Assembly (NCBI RefSeq): GCF_900105945.1 | Contig: NZ_FNSO01000004.1 | Coordinates: forward strand, 2,542,001 to 2,606,000 | Origin: Amycolatopsis tolypomycina | Lineage (GTDB): Bacteria > Actinomycetota > Actinomycetes > Mycobacteriales > Pseudonocardiaceae | DNA: 64,000 nucleotides | Direction: 5' to 3' | Shown here: positions 52,001 through 60,860 of the stretch, piece after piece | How the letters are laid out: each line of letters begins with the position of its first letter | Position numbering within the stretch: the stretch's first letter is position 1 | Translations under genes and position numbers: made by a program | The notes under the pieces: model-generated | The model's database searches: none | Seen by the model: only the letters and a program-made list of their open reading frames with translations | Told to the model about the DNA's origin: nothing

Positions 52001-55000
52001 CCGTTCTCGGTGTCGTTCAGCTTCACGATCGTCGACGTCACCCTGCTCGACTTCACGGCGACCCCGAACTGCACGCCACCACCACCGAAGCTCGGCGGGC
52101 TGAGCGGCGACGGGAAGACGTTGGTCGTGTACGCGGCCGCGCTCGGCCACACCGCGCAGCGCGGCGGCGGCGCGGGTGACCCGTACGAGTCGAACAACCA
52201 GGAAAAGGACACCGTCAAGATCACCTCGCTGCACAACTACGCGAACCCCGCGAACCCGGCGTTCACCGGCGTGGCCGTGGACATGCTCGGCATCCGGCGC
52301 GAGTTCACGAACCCCAACATCGAACGGGTCGTCGTCGACGGCCGCGGCTACGCCAAGCCGATGAGCGTCACGTTCATCGGAGACGCCCAAGCCGACACCG
52401 CCAAGACCGGCCCGCCGCCACCGACCGCGCAGTTCGACCGCGACGCGATCGTCTTCGGCGGCACCAAGAACGACCAGATCAAGACCGGCATCGGCCACTC
52501 CTGGGTCGACGGCGGAGCCGGCGACGACGTCATCGTCACCGGCGACCGGACCGTGCTCGCCGCGAACAAGACGAGCTACGTCCGCGACGACGCGAAGGCC
52601 CGCGTCGCCGGTGGTCCCGGCGTCGACAGCATCACCGTCGGCAACGGCGTCGACATCGTCGCCGGTGACTCGAGCCTCGGCGCGCCCCCGGTGACGTCGA
52701 TCGGGCTCAAGGAACTCAAGAACGACGGCCGAGACGGCGGCGACCCGATCGCCGACGGTACCGGCGGCCCGAACGTGTCCGTGCCGAACTGGGCGCTCCT
52801 GCCAGATCCGGCGGGCGGCACCGGCACCGGCGACGCCGGCGACACGATCAAGCTCGGCCTCGCCAAGTCGACCGCGTACGGCAACGGTGGCGACGACACC
52901 CTCGGTGTCGCGGCCGACGACCCGCTCAAGGACGTGCCGACGTACCCGCAGGGGCTCTTCGTGTCCCAAGGCGCGACACTCGTCGGCGGCGACGGCAGCG
53001 ACCGGTTCGCCGGCGGCACCGGACCGGACCAGATCTACCCGGCGGCCCAGGTCGACCCCGGCGTCGACGGCTACGGCTCCGACGACGCCAACACCTCCGG
53101 CGGACCCGCGGGCGGGCCGATCAACACGATCGACACCGGCAGCGGCAACGACACGGTGTACGGCGGCAAGGGCCAGGACCGCGTCACCGGCCACTCCACC
53201 AAGGACCAGCACGACGACTTCCGCGGTGGCGGCGGCAACGACATCCTGTTCGGCGGGTTCGGCCCCGACACGCTCTACGGCGGCCCGGACGACGACTACG
53301 TCATCGCCGAACCGTCCACACTGGACTTCCCGAACCCGGGGAAGACCGACGGCTTCGGGCCGTTCTACGTCGTCACGCACACCCCGCTCCCGCAGGGGGT
53401 GACCCCGTCGCACAAGACGCTCGTCGGTGGCCTCGGCTTCGACCACGTCATCGGCGGCGACGGCGGCGCGGACGTCTACGGCGACAAGCAGACGACGCCG
53501 TGCAAGGCCGGGACGCCGATCCCGTCGACCCCGGTCGGCGAGTCGGTGAACGACCCGCTCGACGGCAACGACCGGATCATCGGCGGGGCGGGCGTGGAGA
53601 ACATCCGCGCCGGCGGCGGTGACGACAACGTCGATGCCGAGGCGGCCGACGACCTCGTGTGCGGCGAGAAGGGCAAGGACGCCCTGCACGGTGGCCGTGA
53701 CGCGGACCAGGTCTGGGGCGGCTCGGACGACGACGCCGTCTACGGCGACTCCGGCGCGGACCTCCTGTACGGCAACGACGGCGTCGACACGATGTTCGGC
53801 GGCGACGACCCCGACACCATCGAAGGCAACAACGGGAAGGACTGGGTCTCCGGTGGCCTGGCCGGCGACACGATCGTCGGCGGCACCCGGGCGGCCGGGC
53901 AGCCCGACGACGGCGACAAGCTGTTCGGCGACACCGGCCCCGACACGATCATCGGCGACAACGGTGATCCGCTGGTGCCCGGCGGCCCGGTGTTCGACCT
54001 GGCCAGTGCCGACCCGGCGCTGGGCGGCGACGACACGATCTCCGGCGGCTTCGACAACGACCTGTTGTTCGGCGGGCTGGAGAACGACACGGTCTTCGGC
54101 GGGAAGGACCCGGACCGCATCGAAGGCAACCCGGGTGCCGATACGCTGAACGGCGAGACCGGCGCCGACGACATCATCGGCGGCAGCCACCAGACGCCGG
54201 GCGACCCGGCGGTCAAGAACGCCGCCGGCTACCCGGACGCGGGCGACACGATCTCCGGCGGCGACGCCGACGACGTGATCACCGGCGACAACGCGACGAT
54301 CACCGGGACCGGCGGTGGCGACACCGGCGACCCGGTCACCCGGGGCCGCGGGCTGTCGGCCGGACGGCACGTGGTGCTGTTCGACCTCGGCTACACGCCG
54401 GCCGCGGGCACGTCCGGCGGAGACTCGATCTACGGCGGCGAAGCCGCGGACGTCATCTACGCCCAGGGCGGCCCGGACACCGTGCACGGCGACGCCGGCG
54501 ACGACTACGGCGAAGGTGACCAGGACGCGGACAAGCTGTTCGGCGAGTCCGGGCAGGACGACCTGGTCGGTGGCTCGTCGTACGTCGAATCCGGAACCGG
54601 CCAGGGCACCGCGGGCCAGCTCGACACCGGCGACACCATCTCCGGTGGCGACGACGCCGACCTGATCACCGGCGACAACGCCCTGCTCACCCGGGACGCC
54701 GGTATCCCGAAGAGCCCGATCACGCAGGGCCGCTTCGACACCGACGCACCGGCGTCGGCGCCGATGGTCCAGCGCAGCATCCAGCAGTACGACCTGGGCG
54801 ACGGGCCGCTGCCGAACACCTCCGGCGGCGACGACATCACCGGGGACAACGGCTGCGACGCGATCCTCGGTCAGTCCGGCAACGACCGGATCAAGGGCAA
54901 CGCCGACGGCGACTACGCCGAAGGCGGCCCCGGCCGGGACTGGCTCGAGGGCAACGGCGGCGACGACGACCTCGTCGGCGGCAGCTCGGTGATCTTCGGC

Positions 55001-56977
55001 GCCGACACGGCGTTGACCACGCAGGGCCAGCCGGACACCGGCGACGCCGTCTTCGGCGGCACGGGTGACGACGTGGTGCTCGGCGACAACGCGATCACCG
55101 ACCGGATCGCGCCGCCGTCGCCGTACCTGCTCCGCGTGGGCAGCACCGGGGTGTTCGAGACGCAACGTTCGCTGCGGCTGCTCGACCTCTCGTGGAGCAA
55201 CGGGTTCCTCGGCGCGCCGACGCGGTCCGTCGCGGGCGGCGACCAGTTGTCCGGTGGTGGCGGCGTCGACGTGGTCTTCGGCCAGGACGGCGACGACCAG
55301 ATCTCCGGCGGCGCGCACGACGACTACGCCGAAGGCAACGGCGGGCACGACACGATGTTCGGCGACCGGACGCTGGCCGAAGCCGGGATCCCGATCGCGC
55401 CGGCCTCCCCGGCGTGGCCGGGCACGGCGTCGGGCGACCTCGGCGACGTCTCCGCGCCGAACGGGCAGGACGACCTGCTCGGCGGCAGCTCACTGGCGGT
55501 CTTCCGCGACACGGCCGACGACGTGCACGGCGACGGCGCCGCCGACTTCGTCCTCGGCGACGGAGGCACCGCGGTGCGGGACGCCGTCGACCAGACCGGC
55601 AAGCCGGTGGCGCTCGGCGACGACCTGTCGAAGGTGTCGCTGCCGCTGACGAACCGGATCTACGCCAAGCGCTACCCGGCGACCCCGCCGGTGGGGGCGG
55701 CGTTCGTCCGGCACGGCGTGGGTGGCGCCCCGACCCGGTTCTGCACCACCACGCAGGCGACCTGCGAGTCGCTCGGCGCGTCCGGCGGGGACAACCTGTG
55801 GGGTGACGCGGGCGAGGACACGCTGTACGGCCAGGACGGCAACGACCTGATGTACGGTGACACCGGCACGGCGACGGCGGCCGGTGACGGCGCCGACGAC
55901 ATGTACGGCGAGCTGGGCGACGACCGGATGTGGGGCACCGGCGGCGACGACGCCATGGTCGGCGACCGCGGCGGCATCGTCGACGTGTACCAGAACGGGT
56001 CGAACAAGTTCGTGATCGACAACAGCCAGGTGCCCGCGATCCACTACGAGGGTTTCCTGCCCGGCTCGGTCACGCGGCAGGTCGACCTGCAGCACGACGT
56101 CAACGGCGACGCCTTCGCCGCACCCGGCACCGCTCCGGCGATGCCGCACCGCGGTGACCTCGAAGGCGGCACCGACCGCCTCCGCGGCGGCGACGACCAC
56201 GACTCGATCCACGGCGGCTTCGGCGACGACCTGGCCAACGGCGATTCGGGCGGCGACAACGTCTTCGGCGACGACGGCGCGGACCTGCTGTGGGGCGGCA
56301 AGGGCGGCACCGACCCGGCCAACCCGGACGACCGCGGCGTCGGCGACTCGCTCGTCGACTACGTCCTCGGCGGCAAGGGCGCGACGACCGGCCCGTCGGT
56401 CGACCCGGTGGCGGGAGCGCTGGGTTCGGACATCATCGACTGGCGCCCGCGCGGCACGTACGGCACCCCGGGATCGGCGACGTGTTCGGCGAACCCGTGG
56501 CCGCAGACGTTCGGCAACGGCAAGAACGCGGTCACGGTGGACCCGTGCACGTGGTTCGAGATGACGAACCTGAACAACGCGGACGTCGCGGACAACCAGC
56601 ACCACCAGGGCATCGACTGGATCTACGGCGGCTGGGACCGCGACGTGCTGCAGGCCGACGTGGCCGACAACGGCCCCAACCAGGGCGACCGCCTGCTGGA
56701 CTGGGGCGGGGCGTACAACCTGTACACGCACTGCAACGCGGCCTACGGCGGCTACAACGACGTCCGGCAGTTCAGCCCGACACACCAGGACTTCCTGCAG
56801 CGGTGGGCGTACTCGCTGGGCGCCGGCCAGGGAGCCGCGGACGTGACAACGGCGGGCACGTCGGCGTTCGACGAGCTGGCGCTGGTGTACCAGTCCGACT
56901 TGCAGGCCCACGGGGCCGGACCGGCGTTCCCGACCACGCCGGGGCACTTCGACAATCCGAACGCCTGCGCACCCTGA
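46058..56977 (+). CDS. Giant secreted protein with RTX-type calcium-binding repeats
   Basis: The 3639-residue protein begins with a Sec signal peptide (MGSRRWLGLTTAFALSL ... APARA/ADPG). Residues about 30-2100 are beta-rich without a recognised domain, apart from a fibronectin-III-like segment near 1280-1380 (YRYVVASY ... DIDWEPVDSASGYMVFRE) and two copies of a roughly 60-residue module (near 480-545 and 830-895). Residues about 2130-3470 contain many hemolysin-type nonapeptides (GGxGxDxx), such as GGAGDDVIV, GGGGNDILFGG and YGGPDDDYV. A Cys-containing C-terminal domain follows. No type I secretion genes are nearby, so export is Sec-dependent. Likely role: calcium-stabilised surface or matrix protein. 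GTGGAGGTTGACC precedes the ATG. Confidence 0.92.
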   Translation: MGSRRWLGLTTAFALSLGGVVVTAAPARAADPGVTTLVNALAAPANSFAAWSKGLGTLGQLAKALPAVQTSPGAALGFDTLAQEAFHAGTKKLADAVDDADLDIDQPISLSADRAGTLKTTLTSVGEDKRLDVTLTVSRVLQDQALSVPLPIGGGTNAPQSAFSSTGGVRLTVSTALKLSLVWDKAHDKAYFVNDGTTPSLTVDAEANIQDVNAVKAAVGILGVKLAGDSSLDLKAHFAATVNDPDNDGKLAFTNFDGTAGELAQNGSLAGLVSFGFASPAGSLTGSLHLAAAPASSFSLDLPAVDAKIGIQWPDLATGTPQIVPQGIETVGPFLNITPRDLATGLAQLATTLTSIQRAKWGDAANPVGNLDLPFLKGTLADAIQLNESIKKFLQDNTKTAADPAQAGEPLFVSLQEMLDKLNTAANLPGGGKIGVSDVHLPPGTTKLDFKITVSRKAPTTAVDLNAAAAAASGPAGSPGKTSYTQTTLKDENQKWKPGEFAGRHVVAGAAGATVENNNENTLFLQAPGWTPVIPVANAPYTISGMQGDVGVVQLGNDLKTGGRGVGEANAVNATAKVKPSYDAAVTLVLDLQNPTVHTPPIEQKNPDGSTILVGATPTGPDRVLLRTSGGPSLFTADFPMDADVDLFANAGFLQVELKGAAHVCHPDAGADCAGTPDADDHMLQVELKDQGDLTFGAVVDKLLHDPGALLDFQVAVRGAGGVDASAPGTGDFFKGATAHAGFTWNDLTKLTGSDGPQFSTSDLSELANFDFDPANPKALFSIILKTLQTLNSSISDASPAGAAVFGTKIPLVGRSLRDLLRADESGSGPKVTYGGNTVKDTARSVEKGNAFPQTLIGRTVVAGTQVGIVGSVSADTLTLAGPWASQPSPSTAYVIRSELDDVISMLEAAPSDNLQRLVQTINERFKGSVPIQFEYADLAGTPSLIIRLDWKRSYHTSTPVQFDFSLPAGNQRVAGVQGDGSVSLGVGGEVKMGLVVPLAPGPGPADANALRILDDSKIGVKLDATVENTTIATTLGPLTVSLGNPKSADKATAKASYSLDLAKSGGTGAPVTFAEFAGAVGPSVNAASTAVNCGLDGSTPLALCAKLPLYISEDGGATYTKVITDETKANDFALRLPKSTTPDDYFNLGGAAIDGHPRLETPDPTLLGQELAKRLIDFGRLDGLDSYLNMVEQALTTASFGGKLPLLGDDLQQGADFIGKLRTAIHTALDQLPADGHFTDMAAVRGWVNDQLGAKLAAAGLNPDTVTVDTLCKTRLGTVGVPTVKLHEGATAADKTYRYVVASYATINGEKKQAKASDPGSITNGPATLSTTDSLDIDWEPVDSASGYMVFREEGGVFKLIADVTDTQATDTGAAAIGGAPENPAENPQPHDCAYNDLDAVTISLNVSQGDFSGDLLNCAGLPAGHECLKKSVPLDLGIPGFSLKGDGGAGPEVQLGWRLHLAMGISRSEGFFVTTKDSAQPEFAVGLNVTLPQKINAQLAFINITAENCTKQSSADDCNAAAAPPANAVLPLFGGAFKIDLIAPDDPTNGRLHLTDLQNAGLDRLADVKLHASADINWLLKARPGDDAGFPGIQANFRLHWAWNNVKPGTNSADNNGNSPLTLAFDKVAIDSGEIFEKILSPIVNKIKQVTGPLDPVIKTLYAPIPVLSDLSHLAGGGDVTLVSLGKAFSTIAGGPDLKFVDTIAGIITFINNFPTCTTSCLIPLGSFELGGQKALDTTATPDNTESLISSKKDAGGGTTFAPLLDTINGKNSNTNSVNPMTTQASAAGFSFPVFEKPASLFNLLLGGDVDLVKFDSGPLRLGFDWRQQFGPVYAPPPVVITLHGSASVTLRIVAGFDTYGIRKAFEAARAGTLDLGTVGNAFLQSLFFYTTENGKPIPVVTFTGEIAAGAAVTAVIITVGIEGGLGLTVSFLWNDPNHDGKFRITEFLQTALNNPICLFTVSGRLYVFLKLYVTVGFGPFSVSFSFTIVDVTLLDFTATPNCTPPPPKLGGLSGDGKTLVVYAAALGHTAQRGGGAGDPYESNNQEKDTVKITSLHNYANPANPAFTGVAVDMLGIRREFTNPNIERVVVDGRGYAKPMSVTFIGDAQADTAKTGPPPPTAQFDRDAIVFGGTKNDQIKTGIGHSWVDGGAGDDVIVTGDRTVLAANKTSYVRDDAKARVAGGPGVDSITVGNGVDIVAGDSSLGAPPVTSIGLKELKNDGRDGGDPIADGTGGPNVSVPNWALLPDPAGGTGTGDAGDTIKLGLAKSTAYGNGGDDTLGVAADDPLKDVPTYPQGLFVSQGATLVGGDGSDRFAGGTGPDQIYPAAQVDPGVDGYGSDDANTSGGPAGGPINTIDTGSGNDTVYGGKGQDRVTGHSTKDQHDDFRGGGGNDILFGGFGPDTLYGGPDDDYVIAEPSTLDFPNPGKTDGFGPFYVVTHTPLPQGVTPSHKTLVGGLGFDHVIGGDGGADVYGDKQTTPCKAGTPIPSTPVGESVNDPLDGNDRIIGGAGVENIRAGGGDDNVDAEAADDLVCGEKGKDALHGGRDADQVWGGSDDDAVYGDSGADLLYGNDGVDTMFGGDDPDTIEGNNGKDWVSGGLAGDTIVGGTRAAGQPDDGDKLFGDTGPDTIIGDNGDPLVPGGPVFDLASADPALGGDDTISGGFDNDLLFGGLENDTVFGGKDPDRIEGNPGADTLNGETGADDIIGGSHQTPGDPAVKNAAGYPDAGDTISGGDADDVITGDNATITGTGGGDTGDPVTRGRGLSAGRHVVLFDLGYTPAAGTSGGDSIYGGEAADVIYAQGGPDTVHGDAGDDYGEGDQDADKLFGESGQDDLVGGSSYVESGTGQGTAGQLDTGDTISGGDDADLITGDNALLTRDAGIPKSPITQGRFDTDAPASAPMVQRSIQQYDLGDGPLPNTSGGDDITGDNGCDAILGQSGNDRIKGNADGDYAEGGPGRDWLEGNGGDDDLVGGSSVIFGADTALTTQGQPDTGDAVFGGTGDDVVLGDNAITDRIAPPSPYLLRVGSTGVFETQRSLRLLDLSWSNGFLGAPTRSVAGGDQLSGGGGVDVVFGQDGDDQISGGAHDDYAEGNGGHDTMFGDRTLAEAGIPIAPASPAWPGTASGDLGDVSAPNGQDDLLGGSSLAVFRDTADDVHGDGAADFVLGDGGTAVRDAVDQTGKPVALGDDLSKVSLPLTNRIYAKRYPATPPVGAAFVRHGVGGAPTRFCTTTQATCESLGASGGDNLWGDAGEDTLYGQDGNDLMYGDTGTATAAGDGADDMYGELGDDRMWGTGGDDAMVGDRGGIVDVYQNGSNKFVIDNSQVPAIHYEGFLPGSVTRQVDLQHDVNGDAFAAPGTAPAMPHRGDLEGGTDRLRGGDDHDSIHGGFGDDLANGDSGGDNVFGDDGADLLWGGKGGTDPANPDDRGVGDSLVDYVLGGKGATTGPSVDPVAGALGSDIIDWRPRGTYGTPGSATCSANPWPQTFGNGKNAVTVDPCTWFEMTNLNNADVADNQHHQGIDWIYGGWDRDVLQADVADNGPNQGDRLLDWGGAYNLYTHCNAAYGGYNDVRQFSPTHQDFLQRWAYSLGAGQGAADVTTAGTSAFDELALVYQSDLQAHGAGPAFPTTPGHFDNPNACAP

Positions 56978-57000
56978 CCCGCTGACAAGGAGGAAAGCCA

Positions 57001-57031
57001 CGGCGGGCGCCCGGGATCCGGGCGCCCGCCG
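57001..57031 (+). terminator. Terminator after the RTX protein gene
   Basis: A perfect 14-bp stem (cggcgggcgcccgg / ccgggcgcccgccg) with a 3-base loop begins 23 bases after the stop codon of the giant gene. Confidence 0.88.
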
Positions 57032-57216
57032 TGCTGTCCGCGGGTCCGACGCCTGAACGCGTCGGCTGGTGAGCATGAAGGCGGCCGGGCGGTTTGTCGG
57101 CCGCGTGGTCGCCCGGTTCGGGCGTGGTGTGTTCGGGAGTCTGTTCCCGATGCCGCGGCCACGCTGAGGGTGAGTGCGCGGGACCTTCGCGCGCATCGCC
57201 CGGCGGCCCGGACAGA

Positions 57217-57243
57217 GCGGGCGCCCGGAACCCGGGCGCCCGC
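57217..57243 (-). terminator. Terminator after the M28 peptidase gene
   Basis: A perfect 12-bp stem (gcgggcgcccgg / ccgggcgcccgc) with a 3-base loop lies 14 bases beyond the stop codon of the convergent peptidase gene. The about 190 bp between the two terminators hold no gene. Confidence 0.85.
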
Positions 57244-57257
57244 CGCTTGGCGACCGG

Positions 57258-58823
57258 CTACTGCACCGCGTCGTCGTGCTGCCCGGCGGCCGGGTTGCGC
57301 AGCGAACCCGGCGGCGTGCGGCCCGGCACGCCGTTGACGAGCTGTGTGCTGTACGCCAGCGTGACCGTCGAATAGGCGATCGCGTCGGCGTTCTGGTCCA
57401 GCACCACCAGGTTGTTGTTGGCGAACGTGTCGCACGCCTGGTGGTAGCAGCTGTCGTAGGCGACGCCCGCCGTGCCGCCGTAGACCGCCGCCTGGGCCGG
57501 GGTCTTCACGCCCTCCGCCCCGGTGAACAGGCCGCCCGCCGGGATGCCGATCTCGATGAACGGGCCGTAGTCGCTGCGGCCGTCGAATGCCGTCGGCTCG
57601 GTGGCGAGGCCGCGGTCGGCGAAGAACTTCGAGAACACGTTCTCGATCGGGCCCGAACCGGCGGGACCGGGGTCGCTGAGCCCGGCCGAGCCGTCGCCGT
57701 CGTAGACGAACCTGACGAAGTTCGGGGACGAGACCATGTCGAAGTTGAGGTACAGCGCGATCCGGTCCGCCTCCGCCTGGGTCAGGTTCTGCACGTAGTG
57801 CGCCGACCCGAGCAGGTTCAGCTCCTCCGCGCCCCACCAGGCGAACCGCACCGTGTTGGTGGGCTTGGCCTTGGCGAACATCCTGGCCACCTCGAGGATC
57901 GCCGCGCTGCCGCTGCCGTTGTCGTTGATGCCCGGCCCGGCGAGCACCGAGTCCAGGTGCGCGCCGACCATCACCACGTTGCCGTTGGTGCGCGCGCCGG
58001 GCAGCTCCGCGAAGACGTTGCGGGTCTGGCGGATCTGGCTGACGGTGCTCGTCGCCAGGTGCACGGTCGCGCCCTGGAGGCTGACGCCGATGTCGAAGCT
58101 GGTGCCGACCACCGGAATCGTGATTCCCGGTGCGCCGAGCGTGCCGCCGAAGGCGTCGGTGCGGCCCGGCTGGCCCTCGTTGAAGATGATCACGCCGACG
58201 GCGCCCGCGGCCTGCGCGTTGGCCGCCTTGTCGGCGAAGGCGCAGGTTCCGCGCTGCAGCAACGCGATGTTCCCCGGGACGAACCCGGCGAAGTCGGCGG
58301 CCTCGCACCCGCTCGTCGACGACGAGGGCACCGGGCCCGGCGGCAGCATCAGGTCGACCGGCCGCACGAACGCCGTGACGTTCCCGCTGCCCGAGTAGGT
58401 CATGGTGCTGAAGTCGGTGCCCGGCGCGAAGAGCCGGAACAGCGGCGCCACCTGCTCCATGGTCTCGCTGTTCAGCTGGAAGAACGGGAAGTCGAAGTCC
58501 TGCGTGGTGACCTTCAGGCCCGCGGCGCGCGCCTGGCTTTCGACGTAGGCCGCCGACGCGGCGTACCCGGGCGTCCCCGAGGCACGCGTGCCGCCGTTGG
58601 CGTCGGCGGCGTTCTGCAGCGCCTGCTGGTGAGCGCGGACGCCGCCGACCGTGACGCACTCGAGCATCATCTGCACGGTGTTGTTGGTCCGCGTGTCACA
58701 GCGCGCGGGCGCGGCCGAGGCCGGTCCGGAGACGGCGGCGAGCGCGGGGAGCACGAGCAGGCCGGCGACCGCCATGACGGCGGCCCGCGGTCTCTTCCTG
58801 GGGTGGGGGCTGGCAGAGGACAT
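57258..58823 (-). CDS. Secreted M28-family aminopeptidase with PA domain
   Basis: The 521-residue protein has a signal peptide (RKRPRAAVMAVAGLLVLPALAAVSGPASA/AP). A protease-associated domain follows (IALLQRGTCAFADKAANAQAAGAVGVIIFNE), then the zinc peptidase core: VMVGAHLDSVLAGPGINDNGSG (His and Asp ligands), RFAWWGAEELNLLGS (catalytic Glu pair) and NFDMVSSPN. A late CYHQACDTF contributes the last His. This is the Streptomyces/Amycolatopsis aminopeptidase S/Y architecture, releasing N-terminal amino acids extracellularly. The ATG at 58823 gives a proper signal peptide with GGAAGTGG upstream. Confidence 0.93.
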   Translation of the reverse strand: MSSASPHPRKRPRAAVMAVAGLLVLPALAAVSGPASAAPARCDTRTNNTVQMMLECVTVGGVRAHQQALQNAADANGGTRASGTPGYAASAAYVESQARAAGLKVTTQDFDFPFFQLNSETMEQVAPLFRLFAPGTDFSTMTYSGSGNVTAFVRPVDLMLPPGPVPSSSTSGCEAADFAGFVPGNIALLQRGTCAFADKAANAQAAGAVGVIIFNEGQPGRTDAFGGTLGAPGITIPVVGTSFDIGVSLQGATVHLATSTVSQIRQTRNVFAELPGARTNGNVVMVGAHLDSVLAGPGINDNGSGSAAILEVARMFAKAKPTNTVRFAWWGAEELNLLGSAHYVQNLTQAEADRIALYLNFDMVSSPNFVRFVYDGDGSAGLSDPGPAGSGPIENVFSKFFADRGLATEPTAFDGRSDYGPFIEIGIPAGGLFTGAEGVKTPAQAAVYGGTAGVAYDSCYHQACDTFANNNLVVLDQNADAIAYSTVTLAYSTQLVNGVPGRTPPGSLRNPAAGQHDDAVQ

Positions 58824-58955
58824 CGTCGTCCACTTCCTTTCGGGCACGGGCGCCGGGTGCGCCCGTACCGGATAAGTCGGGACGAACGGCTCAAGTGTCA
58901 CAGCCGATCGGCGTAGTGACCGGGAGCTGACCTGCGGTTACGCGGGCGCGCCCGC

Positions 58956-60644
58956 TCAGCCGACCGGTGTCATCGATGGCCGCCGGGGGACCGGCAGCGA
59001 GGGCGGTGGCGGGTCGGCGGGCCGGCCGGTGAGGAAGGCGCGCCGGGCGCGGGCGAACCCGTGCCGGTCGTCGAAGATGTCGTGGCTCATCTCGGCGAGC
59101 TCGCGGATCCGGTAGGTCTCCAGCGGCCGGCGTTGCTCGTCGGCCTCCCGGGTGGCCCGTTTGCGGTCGAGCAGGGCCTTCGCGTGGCCACCGGCGGCCA
59201 GTTCGGTCGCGTACGCCAGGGCGGTGGCGACGAACGCGGCGCGGTCGCCGTCGGCGAGCTGGTCGACGGCCCCGAGCGCGGCGGCCTGGGCGGCGGTGAT
59301 CGGCTCGCAGGCCGTGGTCAGCCGGCGGGCCTGGTCTTCGCCGACCCGGCTCGGCAGCACGTAGGTCCAGTATTCCGAGCCGTAGAGCCCCATCTTCCGG
59401 TAGTGCGGGTTGAGCAGGACGCCGTCCCGGGCGATGACCCGGTCCGCGCCGAGGGCCAGCATGACCCCGCCCGCGCCCGCGTCGCCGGCGAGCGCGGACA
59501 CCACGAGCTGACCGGTGCAGCCGATGATCTCCCGGCAGAGGTCGTCGATCGCGGTGATGTTCCGCCAGGCCTCCGCCGCGGGATCCGGGTGCGCGTCGAT
59601 GACACCCAGGTGCAGGCCGTTGGAGAACACCTCGCCGCCCGCCAGGACCAGGACGTCGGTGTCCTGCGCGGAGGCGAAGCGCACGGCCGCGGTGAGCCGG
59701 CGGCACTGGGCCGTGGACATCGCGCCGTTGTAGCACTCGAAGCGCACCAAGCCGACCCGGCCCACCCGCCGGTAGCCGAGGTCGCGGAGGCCGGGCGGGC
59801 CGGCGATCCGCGGCACGTCCGGTACCCGGTCCCCGAGCGCGAGGACGGCGGGGAGCTTGACCGTCGTGCCCGGGGCTTCGGGCGCCAGCCGCCGCGCGTG
59901 CCCGATCCACAGCGCGCCGTCGCCGGTCCGGACCAGCACCGCACTCCGCGTGCGCGCCACGATGGTGCCCGGCTCGCCGGGCCCGGTGTCCCCGGGATGG
60001 GCGTCGAACACCGCGACCGGAACCCCGGCCAGTTCGGTGTGCACGCCGGGACGGCCGTCCGCGGCCCGGATGCGCCGCAGGATGTGGCCGGTCGGGTCAC
60101 CCCAGGAGAAGGACCGGTCGGTCTGCCGGACCAGGGGACGGTCCGTGCCCGCCCGGGGGTCCAGGCGCCGCGGCGTGAACCCGGGGTCTTCGGCCTTGGT
60201 CGCGACTTCGTCGATCAGGCTCAGCGCGGCGTCGGACACCTCGGTGTTGTAGAGGGTGCTCTTGCGCGGCGGGTCGGCCGGCATCCGGAACACCCGGGTG
60301 CCCCAGACGGGCCCGCCGTCGAGGTCCCCGGTCGCCTGCAGGGCGGTGACGCCCCAGCGGGGTTCGGCGTCCATGATCGCCCAGTCGAGCGCGGACGGCC
60401 CGCGGTCCCCCTCGGGGCCGGGGTGGATGACGATCGTGCGGTGGCGGCGCCAGACCGCCTCGGGAACCCGGTGGCGCAGGAAGGGGCAGATGATCAGGTC
60501 GGGTTCGGCCGCCGACACGGCCGCGGCGATGTCCTGCGGATCGCGCACGGTCCGCACCGTGACGTGGTGGCCGCGGGCGCACAGGCGGAGCCAGGCGCGC
60601 TGGCTGAGGCCGTTGAAAGCGGAACACAGCAACAGGATTTTCAA
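58956..60644 (-). CDS. HypX/HoxX-like formyltransferase-enoyl-CoA-hydratase fusion
   Basis: The 562-residue protein has an N-terminal formyltransferase-like domain (LKILLLCSAFNGLSQRAW, IVIHPGPEGDRGPSALDWAI, GGPVWGTRVFRMP) and a C-terminal crotonase-like domain (LVLAGGEVFSNGLHLGVI, SALAGDAGAGGVMLALGADRV, HYRKMGLYGSEYWTYVLPSRVG). This architecture and the GSEYWTY motif mark HypX, which converts 10-formyl-THF to CO for the NiFe hydrogenase active site under aerobic conditions. No hydrogenase or other hyp gene is in the window. TTG was chosen as start because GGAGG precedes it and the Rossmann strand follows at once. Confidence 0.88.
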   Translation of the reverse strand: MKILLLCSAFNGLSQRAWLRLCARGHHVTVRTVRDPQDIAAAVSAAEPDLIICPFLRHRVPEAVWRRHRTIVIHPGPEGDRGPSALDWAIMDAEPRWGVTALQATGDLDGGPVWGTRVFRMPADPPRKSTLYNTEVSDAALSLIDEVATKAEDPGFTPRRLDPRAGTDRPLVRQTDRSFSWGDPTGHILRRIRAADGRPGVHTELAGVPVAVFDAHPGDTGPGEPGTIVARTRSAVLVRTGDGALWIGHARRLAPEAPGTTVKLPAVLALGDRVPDVPRIAGPPGLRDLGYRRVGRVGLVRFECYNGAMSTAQCRRLTAAVRFASAQDTDVLVLAGGEVFSNGLHLGVIDAHPDPAAEAWRNITAIDDLCREIIGCTGQLVVSALAGDAGAGGVMLALGADRVIARDGVLLNPHYRKMGLYGSEYWTYVLPSRVGEDQARRLTTACEPITAAQAAALGAVDQLADGDRAAFVATALAYATELAAGGHAKALLDRKRATREADEQRRPLETYRIRELAEMSHDIFDDRHGFARARRAFLTGRPADPPPPSLPVPRRPSMTPVG

Positions 60645-60860
60645 CGGGCCTCCGCTCGTTGCCGCGATCGATCTCCTCAGGCGACCGATCGACGTTACCC
60701 GAAGCGGCACTGAAGAAAACGCGGCCAACGGGGTAACTGCATTCCGCCAACCGGGCTGTTCAGGGGCGACGCCGTGGTAAAGGACCGTTTTCGCCGGTGA
60801 ACCGGAGATATTTTTCCGGCGGTAACCGCGATCATTGAAAGCGCTTTCTCAACTACTTAC

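Noticed and set aside
45998..55348. A 3116-residue open frame on the minus strand opposite the RTX gene
   Set aside because: It is an antisense shadow caused by high GC codon use: Arg/Val/Ala-rich, no signal, motif or homology pattern, while the plus frame has signal peptide, RTX repeats and terminator.
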